Source: Leptospira terpstrae serovar Hualin str. LT 11-33 = ATCC 700639 (GTDB taxonomy: Bacteria > Spirochaetota > Leptospiria > Leptospirales > Leptospiraceae). From it: 64,000 nucleotides of DNA. The position numbers and the translations under genes are program-made. The DNA lies in the NCBI RefSeq assembly GCF_000332495.1, contig NZ_AOGW02000002.1, positions 124,001-188,000 on the forward strand. Direction: 5' to 3'. The notes below the pieces were generated by a model. That model was given only the letters and a program-made list of their open reading frames with translations. It made no database searches and had not been told where the DNA came from. Shown here piece by piece: positions 1-9,543 of the stretch; positions within the stretch are counted from its first letter, which is position 1, and each line of letters starts with the position of its first letter.

Positions 1-1435
1 CATTCTTTAAAATTTTATCCATCTCAACTTGAACCGTTTCAAATTCTAGAGAACCCACTTCCACTTCAGTGAGACCCTCTTGGATATCGGCAACTGTTTG
101 TAAAATCTTTGCAGTCAATTCAGAGATGAAAGAAGATATTTCCTTTGCCGATTTATTGGATTGTTCCGCTAGTTTTCCCACTTCCCCAGCAACAACAGCA
201 AATCCTTTTCCAGCATCACCTGCTCTTGCAGATTCAATCGATGCGTTTAACGAAAGTAAGTTGGTTTTTTCAGAAATGGCAGTAATTGTTTCTGTGATTT
301 TTCTGATGGCCTTTGTTTTTTCGCCCAACGCTTTGATGGTCTCCGATGTTTTGAAAATTTGGTTTTTAGCCTTCAGAAACTGTGACATCGCCTTATCGGA
401 ACGATCTTTTCCCACCAAGGAGAATTGGAATGCTTCAGTAGATTCCAATTGTACTGTATTAGATTCATTTCTGATATTACAGATTAGTTGGTTCAAAGAA
501 TCCATTTGATGAAAAATACTTTCAGAACTTTCTCGTGTCACAATGCTTGAATCTGCCAAAGAAAACATTGCTTTAGACAATTCTTGAAATGCGATATGGA
601 TATGTTCCACAGCATAGGTAAGGGATTTGATTTGAGTCTTTACTATTTCTGCATTTCCGATCAATTGCGAAATCATTCCTCTAAATTCAAATTGAGTTTT
701 TTTAATCAGTGTTAGAATTTCCTCATTGTCCCCACCATTTACTAAAACCACATCAAACTTTAAATGGCCTTTATATAATTTCTCCAGATATCCTTTTATC
801 TTCAAAAGAGATTTTTTATGAGCTGAGATTTTTAGATAACCAAAAACTGTTACAAGCAAGAATAAAACGAATCCAAAAGTAAAAACCAAAGTATGGTTCA
901 GAAAATTTGGATAGGATTGTAACGAAAACAGAAACAATAAAATCCCACTTACAATTGTTTGTGTAAGAAAAACGGACGACAACGAGAACCCCGTTATCAA
1001 ACCCACTTTTAACTTTGGTTTCCGAGTCCCAGAATTCATTTTGACATAAAGTAATTCGGCATTACGGATTTGTTCTCTGGTTGCCTTGGTCCGTACCGAC
1101 ATATAACCAATATGTTTCCCCTCTTCGTAGATTGGTGATACGTTTGCATCTACCCAATAATAGTCTCCATTCTTACAACGGTTCTTGACTACACCTACCC
1201 ATGAGTTTTGGTTCTTTACTGTGTCCCATAAATCTTGGAACGCTTCTTTTGGCATATCGGGGTGACGAATGAGGTTGTGTGGTTGTCCTAGCAGCTCTTG
1301 TTCAGTATATCCACTAATGCGTAAAAAATCTTCATTCACATAAGTGATGATTCCCTTTAGATCTGTTTTAGAGGTGATCTTTGTTCCTTCTAAAAATTCG
1401 ATTTCCGTTTCAGTAACCGGCAGATTCTTGCGCAT
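1..1435 (-). CDS. Aer-like methyl-accepting chemotaxis protein (3' end beyond window)
   Basis: Reading leftwards from an ATG at 1433-1435, the frame stays open to the window edge, so the C-terminus is missing. Residues about 15-115 are a PAS domain of the Aer/redox-sensor type, with NEDF, SGYT and a RHPDMP motif. Two hydrophobic segments follow at about 140-190. The rest is a cytoplasmic MCP coiled coil; the tip, with [17 protein letters not shown] and [11 protein letters not shown], is encoded around 180-280. The protein has no periplasmic sensor, so it probably senses internal redox or oxygen state and signals to CheA/CheW. The sensed cue and any bound flavin are inferred from the family. 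It is divergent from the phosphatase gene beginning at 1627. Confidence 0.88.
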   Translation of the reverse strand, partial: MRKNLPVTETEIEFLEGTKITSKTDLKGIITYVNEDFLRISGYTEQELLGQPHNLIRHPDMPKEAFQDLWDTVKNQNSWVGVVKNRCKNGDYYWVDANVSPIYEEGKHIGYMSVRTKATREQIRNAELLYVKMNSGTRKPKLKVGLITGFSLSSVFLTQTIVSGILLFLFSLQSYPNFLNHTLVFTFGFVLFLLVTVFGYLKISAHKKSLLKIKGYLEKLYKGHLKFDVVLVNGGDNEEILTLIKKTQFEFRGMISQLIGNAEIVKTQIKSLTYAVEHIHIAFQELSKAMFSLADSSIVTRESSESIFHQMDSLNQLICNIRNESNTVQLESTEAFQFSLVGKDRSDKAMSQFLKAKNQIFKTSETIKALGEKTKAIRKITETITAISEKTNLLSLNASIESARAGDAGKGFAVVAGEVGKLAEQSNKSAKEISSFISELTAKILQTVADIQEGLTEVEVGSLEFETVQVEMDKILKN

Positions 1436-1542
1436 AGATTCGTTATCGCAGAATCCATCCAATCATCCAAGAACAAATTAGAATATTCCAAAATCTACCG
1501 AAGCCAGAAGCTCGATTTCTTTGTTTCGAAGTGGGCATTGGC

Positions 1543-1571
1543 TTGACATTGTTTTATTTTTGTCATAAGTT
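1543..1571 (+). promoter_or_regulatory. Candidate sigma-70 promoter for the PP2C gene
   Basis: A consensus TTGACA lies at 1543-1548. After 17 bases comes TAAGTT (1566-1571), a weak -10; ATAAGT is one base earlier. It sits in the divergent gap and about 55 bases before the GTG at 1627, which argues for that start over the upstream GTG at 1531. Confidence 0.4.
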
Positions 1572-1626
1572 CTCACGGGATTCAGAAACAGATGAAATTA
1601 CTGGCAATGATGGGTCAGGTGAGAAC

Positions 1627-3429
1627 GTGAAACGAGAAACACTATTCTGGGACCTAACTCTAAAACTCGAAGCGTTTACACACACGGTTCCTGTTCCTTT
1701 TGCCGTATATTATGCCATTATCACTCAGAAAATGGAGCCAGCACATTGGCAAATTTTCATTGCTCTCTGTGTGTTTTTTGCCACAGGAATTGGCCTTCTG
1801 GGTACCTTTGCCAGACATCTTTTATTAAAATATGTATATGCTAAAATTGAAAGGATCCAAGTTCCTTCGCCAGGAATGATTTCCTTATCTAAAGAAGAAA
1901 TCGAATACGCAAGGTCAGTAAAAATTCTTCTATTTCGTTATCCTTTATTGGAAGCAATTATTATCGTAATACGCTGGTTATCTGGTGTCATCCCCATTAG
2001 CCTATTATTTTTTCACTTGGTAACGTATATGCCTTCCGTTACACGCTCAGCCATTTTTACATTTTTAATGATTGCACCTATCTCCTTTGTGACTTATTAT
2101 TTTATTTCCGAAAATTCAATTCGTTGTTTATTTGATCTTCCTCAAATCAAAAACATTGAACTCCAAGAAAAGGACATTCCCAAATTTAATTACTTCACTA
2201 GGATCTTAGTTGCTTTTTTTAGTTTGGCGGCTCTTCCTTTTGTGATTTTTTCTTATATTTTATATTCCCTTGCCATGGGAGAATTTGCAGTTGAAGATCC
2301 TATGATCCCAATTGTGACTGTTTCATTTATTTTCGTGATCCCACTCATAGTCTGTTCCTATGTAGTCGCCAAGTCAGTGAATGAAGGTCTAAACGAAACA
2401 AGTAGATCCTTAGGAGAACTTGCAAACGGTAATTTTGATGTGGTAGTTACTCCCAAATCCAGTGATGATTTCGCCAAACAAGCATTTTATCTCAATTCAG
2501 TAATTTCTAAATTAAAAGGAATGTATGAGGAAATCAGAACGCTGAATGAAGGGTTAGAAGAAAAAGTCATCCAAAGAACTGATGAATTAAACCAATCTTT
2601 ACGAGACATTAGCAATCTAAAAATCCAACAAGATGGAGATTACTTTCTCACCTATCAATTGCTAAATCCACTTGCCATTAAAGATGTAGACAGTAGTCAA
2701 CTAGAAGTTGACCATTTGGTTCGACAAAAAAAAGTATTCGAATACAAAAACCAAAGATATGACATTGGAGGGGATATCAACATCTCCCACTCTATAGTCT
2801 TACAAAACAGACGGTTCTTATTATTTGCGAATGCCGATGCTATGGGAAAATCGATGCAAGGTGCCGGCGGTGCTTTAGTATTTGGAGCAGTATTTCAATC
2901 CATCGTCCAAAGAACAAAAACAGATCCAGGTTACCAAACATTAGGTCCAGACGATTGGCTAAAATACAATCTCCAAGAAATGCATATGATCTTTGAGGCC
3001 TTTGATGGAACGATGTTAGTTTCCCTTACCATGGGCCTTTTAGAGGAGGACACTGGAAAATTATATTTTCTGAATGCAGAACATCCTCCTATCGTTTTAT
3101 ACAGAAAAGGAAAAGCAGAATACTTACAGGCAGATGTCTCTTACAGAAAACTGGGAACTTTAGGTGCCATGCCCATTCAAAATATCAAAGAGTTCCCTCT
3201 CCAACCGGGAGACGTACTCATTATTGGATCAGATGGAAAAGACGATGTATTACGATTAGATGCGAATGGTAAATGGGAAGTTAACTCCGATGATGAGATT
3301 TTTTTGCATCTTGTTGAATCTACAGAAGGCAATTTACTCGCGATAACAAAACAAATCGAATCACTGGGCCAAGTAATTGATGATATTTCCTTAATACGGA
3401 TCTGTTATTTACCCAAATCAAAACAGTGA
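1627..3429 (+). CDS. Membrane SpoIIE/RsbU-type PP2C serine phosphatase with HAMP
   Basis: A predicted Ser/Thr protein phosphatase of partner-switch or anti-sigma type. The N-terminal half has about six hydrophobic segments. A HAMP linker follows at about residues 248-298, then a short coiled coil and a PP2C domain. Metal motifs visible are GGD (about 381), DAMGKSMQGAGGA (about 404) and SDGKDD (about 535). The DAMGKS form replaces the usual GDVSGKG; I believe it is common in spirochaete members of this family. I chose the GTG at 1627 because AGGTGAG precedes it by five bases; an in-frame GTG at 1531 is the alternative. It is one of three SpoIIE-type phosphatases in the window. Its substrate is unknown. 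Confidence 0.85.
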   Translation: MKRETLFWDLTLKLEAFTHTVPVPFAVYYAIITQKMEPAHWQIFIALCVFFATGIGLLGTFARHLLLKYVYAKIERIQVPSPGMISLSKEEIEYARSVKILLFRYPLLEAIIIVIRWLSGVIPISLLFFHLVTYMPSVTRSAIFTFLMIAPISFVTYYFISENSIRCLFDLPQIKNIELQEKDIPKFNYFTRILVAFFSLAALPFVIFSYILYSLAMGEFAVEDPMIPIVTVSFIFVIPLIVCSYVVAKSVNEGLNETSRSLGELANGNFDVVVTPKSSDDFAKQAFYLNSVISKLKGMYEEIRTLNEGLEEKVIQRTDELNQSLRDISNLKIQQDGDYFLTYQLLNPLAIKDVDSSQLEVDHLVRQKKVFEYKNQRYDIGGDINISHSIVLQNRRFLLFANADAMGKSMQGAGGALVFGAVFQSIVQRTKTDPGYQTLGPDDWLKYNLQEMHMIFEAFDGTMLVSLTMGLLEEDTGKLYFLNAEHPPIVLYRKGKAEYLQADVSYRKLGTLGAMPIQNIKEFPLQPGDVLIIGSDGKDDVLRLDANGKWEVNSDDEIFLHLVESTEGNLLAITKQIESLGQVIDDISLIRICYLPKSKQ

Positions 3430-3509
3430 TCAAAAAACGATTTAACCTAAGTTCGGAAATTTCTTCCTCCGGAATAGACTCACCCACCGTCCAATACTTG
3501 AGTCCATGA

Positions 3510-4895
3510 ATGAACCAAACTAAATTGAAACTCCCTATTAAAATGGGATATGGATCGGCCGAAACTGGTATAACAGCCGTTCAACTCTTTACACAAATTT
3601 ATCTACTAAAATACTATACCGAAATTGTAGGTCTCAATTCCAGTTTAGCAGGAATTGCTTTATCCATATCAGTCCTTTGGGATGCCATTAGTGACCCTCT
3701 CATGGGTAGAATTTCTGACCACACCCATACACAATGGGGCCGTAGAAGGCCCTACATTCTCCTTGGTGGGGTTTTACTCTCCCTAGCCGTCTTACTCCTC
3801 TTCTCCCCACCGCACCTGACGACCCAACTCGGAAAGTTCTCGTATCTTTTGACTGTGTATCTTTTTGTAAACACCGCAATGACCATCATTTCCGTCCCTC
3901 ATATTGCTTTGGGAGGGGAACTCAGTTTTGAAAGAAATGAAAGGACATCCGTTTTTGGATGGAGGTTGTTTTTTAGTAATATCGGTATGCTCATAGGAAT
4001 GATAGTTCCTGCTGCCATATTACAATCTTTAGGTGACGAATCTTCAAAAGAAAATATCATCACTTCCCGAACGGTTGCTGGAGAAATTGTATCCCTTGTA
4101 ATTTTATTTTCCTCAATCACTACCTTTCTTGTAACACGAGGAAGAGACAATGTAAGAAATCATTCAGAACAAAAGATTCCTTTTTTCACAGCCTTTGTTT
4201 CTGTTTTAAAAAATAAAATGTTTCTAATATTACTTTTTGCCTTTATCATTGCAACGATTGGAAGGACATTCAACTCAGCCATTGCTTTGTATTATTATGA
4301 GTATAGACTTGGTCTCAAAGAATCATTAGTAGTCATCAATATCCTTTTGCCTTTTTTTCTAGTCCTAATCCTTTCCATTGGATTCTGGGTTTGGATCGCA
4401 AAAAAAATTGGGAAAAAAATACCGGCTTTTCTGGGAGTGTTTGGACTTGGACTATTAACCGTGATCGTATATCCCCTCTTTCCTTATGGCGAGTTACGTC
4501 CTCCTCTCATTGCCGCCTTTGTCGGAGGAATCTGTGCGGGATCCATCCTTATCATGGACTCCATCTTAACGGACGTTGTGGACTATGATGAATTCAAAAC
4601 TGGGGAAAAAAGAGAAGGATTGTATTTTGGAATTTGGAAGATGGGTGTAAAGTTTTCCCAAGCCTTTGGAATTGCACTTACTGGGTTTTTACTTGATGCC
4701 ATTGGATTCCAAAACGGTGCTACCACCCAATCACAAGAAGTGGGATTTCGACTAGCAATGATTTTTGGTCCAGGTGTTGGTTTCTTTTTTATCCTAGGTT
4801 CTATTCTCTTTTTATTTTTTCCATTAAGTGATACAAAACACATCCAAGTCCAAAGAATTTTATTGAAACGGAATACAAAGAGAACCAAGGTATAA
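3510..4895 (+). CDS. MFS transporter of the GPH (MelB-like) cation:sugar symporter family
   Basis: A 461-residue protein with about 12 hydrophobic segments. The N-terminal part carries the GPH signature: GYGSAETG, then the conserved DAISDPLMGRISD stretch in helix 2 with acidic residues that in MelB bind the coupling cation, then WGRRRPYILLG in the first cytoplasmic loop. The C-terminal half has the family's DYDEFKTGEKREGLYFG region. It probably imports a glycoside or related solute with sodium or protons across the inner membrane; the substrate cannot be told. It lies in the same direction as the phosphatase before it and the adenylate cyclase 13 bp after it. Confidence 0.85.
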   Translation: MNQTKLKLPIKMGYGSAETGITAVQLFTQIYLLKYYTEIVGLNSSLAGIALSISVLWDAISDPLMGRISDHTHTQWGRRRPYILLGGVLLSLAVLLLFSPPHLTTQLGKFSYLLTVYLFVNTAMTIISVPHIALGGELSFERNERTSVFGWRLFFSNIGMLIGMIVPAAILQSLGDESSKENIITSRTVAGEIVSLVILFSSITTFLVTRGRDNVRNHSEQKIPFFTAFVSVLKNKMFLILLFAFIIATIGRTFNSAIALYYYEYRLGLKESLVVINILLPFFLVLILSIGFWVWIAKKIGKKIPAFLGVFGLGLLTVIVYPLFPYGELRPPLIAAFVGGICAGSILIMDSILTDVVDYDEFKTGEKREGLYFGIWKMGVKFSQAFGIALTGFLLDAIGFQNGATTQSQEVGFRLAMIFGPGVGFFFILGSILFLFFPLSDTKHIQVQRILLKRNTKRTKV

Positions 4896-4908
4896 GGGAG
4901 ACTTATTT

Positions 4909-6471
4909 ATGAAACCAGGCCGCACCCTCCAATTCATCGCTTTTTTACTCATTTACTTTATTGTTCCGTTTTGTGCCTGTTTGTTCACACTCTTATTTGC
5001 CAACTATACAGCCTCTGCCTTTTTGCCTGATAAGTTTCTAGCAATATTTGAAGCCACAGAAACAAAAAGTGACCTAACACTCGCTATCATCACTTGGGCT
5101 CCATTTCCTATCATCACACTCATCTTGTTTTTTTACAGCCTACCGATTGCAAAATTTCTTTTTTCTACCAAAGGTTGTAACTTTATCTCTGAAGAAAGAG
5201 CCCGTCACCGTATTGTTCACTCGCCCATCACAATTAGTCTTTTAGGTTTTATCGGTTGGGAACTTTCTACTTTTTTTAGTATTTTTAGGATCGACTTTTT
5301 ATATCCAGATGCTCCTCACCAAAGCATTGTTACGGTTACAATTTTATTTGCATTTTGGGGTCTTTTTGCCTTTGCCTTTTCGTATGCCACAACCACTTAC
5401 TTAAACAAACTCCTCATCATTCCTTGTGTATTTCCGGAAGGGGGACTTGGAAAATATGCACATGGAAAACAATTTTCCATTGTGACCAAACAGTTTATCT
5501 TTTGGGCCGCATCGACTCTCTTTCCGATTGTACTTTTGATCTTTGGCTTGTTACTAAGGACCAATCAAAACATTCTGAATCTTCACGAACTTGTTCATAA
5601 CGATGTTTTGTTTGAAGTCATTGCCATCATGCTCGTTTTTTCTTTTGCATTTGCAATGTCGTTTGCCTCTAGCTTACAACATCCACTCAATCAAATTGAA
5701 AAAGCAACAGAACTCATCAAAGAACAAAAGTTTGATACTAGAGTCAAAATTTTTAGCTCGGACGAATTGGGTCTCCTTGGTGATGCCGTCAACGAAATGG
5801 CGGAAGGCCTTGCTGAAAGAGAAAGAATGAAAGATACCTTTGGTCGTATCGTTGACCCCAGAGTTCGTGACTACCTACTATCCAATGAACATAGTTTAGG
5901 TGGAAAAGTTGTAGACGCCTCAATTCTTTTTTCAGACCTCCGAGACTTTACAAAACTTTCGGAAAAACGAAAACCTGAAGAAGTATTGTACATCCTCAAT
6001 CGTTATTTCCAAGAAATGAGTAATGCCATTGAAATCCACGGTGGGTTCATCAACAAATTCATTGGGGATGCCATCCTTGCAGTGTTTGGAACTCCCATGC
6101 CCATGGCAGACCACGCCGAACGTGCGTTTGCAACGGCTCTCCAAATGCAAAAAAACCTAGATGCACTCAATGCACAATTTCTCTCCGAAGGCCTCACGGA
6201 GCTAAAAATGGGAATTGGGATTCATACGGGGAGTTTACTTGTGGGAAACATCGGCTCTGCCAATCGTATGGAATTTACAGTGATTGGAGATACGGTCAAT
6301 ACGGCATCGAGGGTGGAAGGACTTTGTAAGGGACTCAAAAAAAACCTTCTCCTCACAGAAAATACCTCAGTGCTTCTGCCTGAAGAAATTCGGATCAAAC
6401 TTAAATCTGAAGGCGAATACGAACTAAAAGGTAGAGAGTCCAAAGAGAAGATTTATTCTTTCACAGGTTAA
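4909..6471 (+). CDS. Class III adenylate cyclase with six-helix membrane domain and HAMP
   Basis: A 520-residue membrane cyclase. About six hydrophobic segments fill residues 1-250, a HAMP linker covers about 255-305 and the cyclase domain 330-518. Catalytic residues are visible: metal aspartates D343 (FSDLRDF) and D387 (FIGDA), adenine-pocket lysine K383, and the transition-state Asn and Arg in DTVNTASR. The second adenine-pocket position is threonine (FTVIGD), as in class IIIb cyclases, some of which respond to bicarbonate. It would make cAMP in response to a membrane-linked signal. RBS AAGGGAGA lies before the ATG. A small lipoprotein gene follows. Confidence 0.9.
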   Translation: MKPGRTLQFIAFLLIYFIVPFCACLFTLLFANYTASAFLPDKFLAIFEATETKSDLTLAIITWAPFPIITLILFFYSLPIAKFLFSTKGCNFISEERARHRIVHSPITISLLGFIGWELSTFFSIFRIDFLYPDAPHQSIVTVTILFAFWGLFAFAFSYATTTYLNKLLIIPCVFPEGGLGKYAHGKQFSIVTKQFIFWAASTLFPIVLLIFGLLLRTNQNILNLHELVHNDVLFEVIAIMLVFSFAFAMSFASSLQHPLNQIEKATELIKEQKFDTRVKIFSSDELGLLGDAVNEMAEGLAERERMKDTFGRIVDPRVRDYLLSNEHSLGGKVVDASILFSDLRDFTKLSEKRKPEEVLYILNRYFQEMSNAIEIHGGFINKFIGDAILAVFGTPMPMADHAERAFATALQMQKNLDALNAQFLSEGLTELKMGIGIHTGSLLVGNIGSANRMEFTVIGDTVNTASRVEGLCKGLKKNLLLTENTSVLLPEEIRIKLKSEGEYELKGRESKEKIYSFTG

Positions 6472-6520
6472 GAATAAAATGATTGAACTCACTTCGAAAA
6501 ATGTACAAAATGGAAAAGGA

Positions 6521-6793
6521 ATGAAGTTATGCCTCGGAATCATCTCACTTTGTCTTTTGTTTGTTTCGTGTAACGAAATTAAGTTGGTCAATAGACAAGA
6601 CATCCTAGACCTTTTAGAAGGGGATGGGACACAAAATGGATCTTCCCAATCTAGCTCTTCCGATTCCACTCGATCTTCCTCTAACAGTGGTAATTCGAAC
6701 AATCTAAACTATCACGGAATGACTGATTCCGCAACGGGAACCAACACTTACGGATCCACGGGCACCACAGTGGGAAACCCGCTCGGTTACTAA
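6521..6793 (+). CDS. Small Ser/Asn/Gly-rich lipoprotein
   Basis: The frame is also open from an ATG at 6479, but starting at 6521 gives a compact lipoprotein signal peptide ending in the lipobox LFVSC at about residue 17, preceded by GGAAAAGGA. The mature part is about 70 residues and mostly low complexity, rich in Ser, Asn, Gly and Thr, as in surface or periplasmic lipoproteins with a flexible tether. Function unknown. It starts about 50 bp after the adenylate cyclase in the same direction and is probably co-transcribed with it. It converges on the gene ending at 6806. Confidence 0.6.
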   Translation: MKLCLGIISLCLLFVSCNEIKLVNRQDILDLLEGDGTQNGSSQSSSSDSTRSSSNSGNSNNLNYHGMTDSATGTNTYGSTGTTVGNPLGY

Positions 6794-6805
6794 AACAAAT
6801 TTCTC

Positions 6806-7291
6806 TTACTTAATAAACTCAAAGAAATCATCCATCAGTGGTCGAAAACAAGACCGAATCGTAATTTTGGCTACCTTTTCATTTTTGGGTCCATAGTTCA
6901 AAATAATGTCATTGGGATCCCGAATGAAGGAAAAGATTTTGTTGATTTGCATCTCGGCATGACCTTCACGAACTTTTACAATGTATTCAAACTCATGTTC
7001 GTTCGCATCCACTTCCCCAATTCCATAGGGAACGTAACATTTAATGAGTCCAATCCCTCTGATCTCTCCAGTTTCTTGGTTCTCAGTTTCAATCTTAGAT
7101 AACTCTGGATCCAGTTTGTATTCCAACCATTGTTTTGCCTTGAGATAACTGCGGGTTTTCTGGTAAGATTTGTTATCCCTGGAATCTTCTGTAGTTCGGA
7201 ACTTGGAAGATACGGTCCAAAGTTTCAAACACATAGAGTTCTGAAACAAAAGGAAAAAAATAGCTAATAAGGCGAGTCGTTTTGGCATCAT
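6806..7291 (-). CDS. Secreted hypothetical protein
   Basis: A 161-residue protein. Hydrophobic residues 5-20 form a likely signal peptide, and the rest is soluble. A tyrosine- and charge-rich C-terminal half with alternating hydrophobic residues suggests a small alpha/beta domain. It loosely recalls DUF4468-type periplasmic proteins, but I do not claim membership. Two adjacent ATGs open the frame. Upstream lies either an intergenic region or a possible 86-codon frame (7294-7554) ending two bases before this start. Function unknown. Confidence 0.6.
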   Translation of the reverse strand: MMPKRLALLAIFFLLFQNSMCLKLWTVSSKFRTTEDSRDNKSYQKTRSYLKAKQWLEYKLDPELSKIETENQETGEIRGIGLIKCYVPYGIGEVDANEHEFEYIVKVREGHAEMQINKIFSFIRDPNDIILNYGPKNEKVAKITIRSCFRPLMDDFFEFIK

Positions 7292-7552
7292 TTCTATGCT
7301 TCCTGTTCCTCACCCGGCTCGCAAAACAAATCTTCACAAAGATGGAAAATTTTCTCCTTATTGGGGAGTACGGGGAAGGGTACAACGTTCGGAGGCAAAA
7401 GGGATGTGTTCTGGTTTGTTTTTTTGATCTTATGTCTCTTGGACTCGATTCTATCTCTCACTTTATTATTTTCGGAACTGCCCTCCCCCATTCTGGAGTG
7501 CTCGAATAAAAATTGGATTGAATTTGTCGGGGCATCACTTTCAATCTTGAAC

Positions 7553-7846
7553 ATGCCCGATTTTGATCGTATTGATCTTATGAATTATGCCATGTACGGA
7601 AATGATTTTGATCCCCAATGGGATGAAATCCGTACATTTTTAAAATCCAATGCAGCCGCTCAAAAAGAGTTGGAAGAGATAAAAAGAACCGTTCCAAGCC
7701 CTCATCTGGGAAAAAAACGTAGAGAGAACTCGCTGGTAACAGATCCAAGAGAGTCCAATGGAGGCAGTGGAGTGGGCCAAGAACCGAGAAATCCAGGTTC
7801 GGATCCCTCTGCTAAATCTTGGTGGCAAAAGATCTTAGGAGAATGA
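7553..7846 (+). CDS. Hypothetical protein, possible degenerate anti-sigma-like N-terminus
   Basis: The frame is open from a TTG at 7361, but convincing protein sequence begins at the ATG at 7553 (MPDFDRIDLMNYAMYG), giving 97 residues. The segment DPQWDEIRTFLKSN followed by QKELEEI has the spacing of zinc-finger anti-sigma N-termini, but the His and Cys ligands are absent, so this is only a resemblance. The C-terminal part is polar and disordered, ending in SWWQKILGE. Its stop is one base before the next ATG, so it is probably translationally coupled to the acyltransferase. No good RBS is seen at the chosen start. Confidence 0.5.
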   Translation: MPDFDRIDLMNYAMYGNDFDPQWDEIRTFLKSNAAAQKELEEIKRTVPSPHLGKKRRENSLVTDPRESNGGSGVGQEPRNPGSDPSAKSWWQKILGE

Positions 7847-7847
7847 A

Positions 7848-8570
7848 ATGGAAAACACCGTAGACCAAGTCAAAAAGAACGTTGAGAACATCAAAAAGTT
7901 TGTCACTCCGTTCTTTAATTTGGCTGTAACCACAAATGTCTACGGTTACCATAACATTGTACCCAATGGCAAACTCATCCTCACTTGCAATCATCGAAGT
8001 GATATGGATCCCTTTGTCATTGGTTCTGTTTTCCCAAGATTTATTTCCTGGATTGCTGCAGAATATACAACTCGCATTCCTCTATTCAAAGACTTAGTCG
8101 AAAAAACAGGAACCATCCCTATGGCCATTGATGGCAATATTTCTATGGCCAGTATCAAAAAAGTCCAACAGGTCTTTAAAAATGGTGATGTGCTTGGAAT
8201 TTTTCCGGAAGGCCACGACTATATGGTGCAAAACGATTTCTCAGCCCCTCTAGCCAACTTCCATTCAGGGTTTGCTGCCTTTAGCCTTCGGAACAAAGTG
8301 GATATCTTACCAACTGTGATCATACCTGACGAAGAAACTGTCACAGACTATCCCATTCCTCCCCTTGTTCGTGCCTTTATGGGTATGCCAAAAGAGGTTT
8401 GTGATATCAAACGCCGCGTGGTTTACAAAAAAATCAATGTTGTGTTTGGCGAAGTGATTAAATACGAGAACTATGCCCACCTACCGCTTGACAAGGGTAT
8501 GGTGGAAGTTTCTAACGAAACAAAACGAAGAATGGGCGAGTTACAAAAAGTAGATTATTTAAAAAAATAA
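7848..8570 (+). CDS. PlsC-family 1-acylglycerol-3-phosphate acyltransferase-like protein
   Basis: 240 residues with the diagnostic acyltransferase blocks: the H-x4-D catalytic motif NHRSDMD (H49, D54) and block III FPEGHDY (about 119-125), which binds the glycerol-phosphate acceptor. Family members move an acyl group from acyl-ACP or acyl-CoA to lysophosphatidate or other lysolipids at the inner membrane. The exact acceptor is unknown, and a second PlsC-like gene lies at 43251-44054. GGAG precedes the ATG, inside the end of the upstream gene. The 3' end forms half of a 13-bp terminator stem shared with dapF. Confidence 0.85.
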   Translation: MENTVDQVKKNVENIKKFVTPFFNLAVTTNVYGYHNIVPNGKLILTCNHRSDMDPFVIGSVFPRFISWIAAEYTTRIPLFKDLVEKTGTIPMAIDGNISMASIKKVQQVFKNGDVLGIFPEGHDYMVQNDFSAPLANFHSGFAAFSLRNKVDILPTVIIPDEETVTDYPIPPLVRAFMGMPKEVCDIKRRVVYKKINVVFGEVIKYENYAHLPLDKGMVEVSNETKRRMGELQKVDYLKK

Positions 8571-8578
8571 TCTACTTT
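8547..8578 (-). terminator. Perfect 13-bp hairpin terminator for dapF, overlapping the acyltransferase end
   Basis: Bases 8547-8559 and 8566-8578 are exact inverted repeats around a six-base loop. On the minus strand the stem is followed by a T run, so it should end dapF transcription. On the plus strand it includes the acyltransferase stop codon and may act in both directions. Confidence 0.75.
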
Positions 8579-8590
8579 AGTTCATACCAT

Positions 8591-9433
8591 TTAAACTTCT
8601 ACTTCTCCAGAAAATACTTCTTTGGCAGGACCTGTCATCATCACCGAACCATTTTCTTTCCATTCGATGTGAAGTGTTCCCCCGCGTAGATCAATCTGTA
8701 CAGACCTACCAGTTTTTCCATTTAAAATGGATGCGACAGTGACAGCACATGCCCCTGTCCCACAAGCCAAAGTCTCCCCTGCTCCTCTTTCCCAAGTCCT
8801 TTGGTAGAGGTGGTCTTTTCCTCTGACAGAAACAAATTCTACATTCACCCTTCTTGGAAAGAGTGGGTGGTTTTCAATAAGAGGTCCAATTTCCCGAACT
8901 GGGAAAGAATCTGCATCATCCACATAAATCACACAATGTGGGTTCCCCATACTAACGGCCGTAAAATGATATTGTTTTCCTTGGACTTCAATCACTTGGT
9001 TGATGACTGCATCTTCTCCTGGCCAGATAAGGGGAACAAGAGCTGGTTTAAGAATGGGTTCTCCCATATCCACGGTAACCATTTCTACTTTGCCAGTGTT
9101 TCCTGTTTTTAAGTCGAGAGTGAGGACTCCCTTGCCAGTTTCAATCGTAGGTTTTTGGTTTTTGGTAAGGCCATGATCAAAAACAAACTTCCCTACACAA
9201 CGAACTCCATTCCCACACATCTCAGAAGAACTTCCATCCGAGTTGTACATGTCCATTTGGAACTCGCCTGTTTTTGAGTTACGAATAAAAATCACCCCAT
9301 CACTACCAATTCCAAAATTGCGGTCGGATAGTTTTTGGATTTGTTCCGGGCTCAAGCGAATATCGTTTTTTGTCGCATCGATATACACATAGTCATTTCC
9401 AATTCCTTCCATTTTGGTGAAGTTGATTTTCAT
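8591..9433 (-). CDS. dapF: Diaminopimelate epimerase
   Basis: Converts LL-diaminopimelate to meso-diaminopimelate for lysine and peptidoglycan synthesis in the cytoplasm. Both catalytic cysteines are present: C73 in EMCGNGVRC and C224 in ACGTGACA. The N-terminal [10 protein letters not shown] motif is also typical. I chose the ATG at 9433, giving 280 residues, the usual family length, with GAGG about five bases upstream. The frame is open to 9484, but that extension would add 17 atypical residues. It is convergent with the PlsC-like gene and shares its terminator. Divergent from the methyltransferase at 9544. Confidence 0.95.
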   Translation of the reverse strand: MKINFTKMEGIGNDYVYIDATKNDIRLSPEQIQKLSDRNFGIGSDGVIFIRNSKTGEFQMDMYNSDGSSSEMCGNGVRCVGKFVFDHGLTKNQKPTIETGKGVLTLDLKTGNTGKVEMVTVDMGEPILKPALVPLIWPGEDAVINQVIEVQGKQYHFTAVSMGNPHCVIYVDDADSFPVREIGPLIENHPLFPRRVNVEFVSVRGKDHLYQRTWERGAGETLACGTGACAVTVASILNGKTGRSVQIDLRGGTLHIEWKENGSVMMTGPAKEVFSGEVEV

Positions 9434-9543
9434 CGGTTCCTCTCTTATCTCACCCCATGTTTTTTTTGCCATGGATGTTGGCAAGTCGGATCAAGGTTTT
9501 TGGTTTGACCCTTGTTCTCATTGGTTAGACTGACTTACAGACC

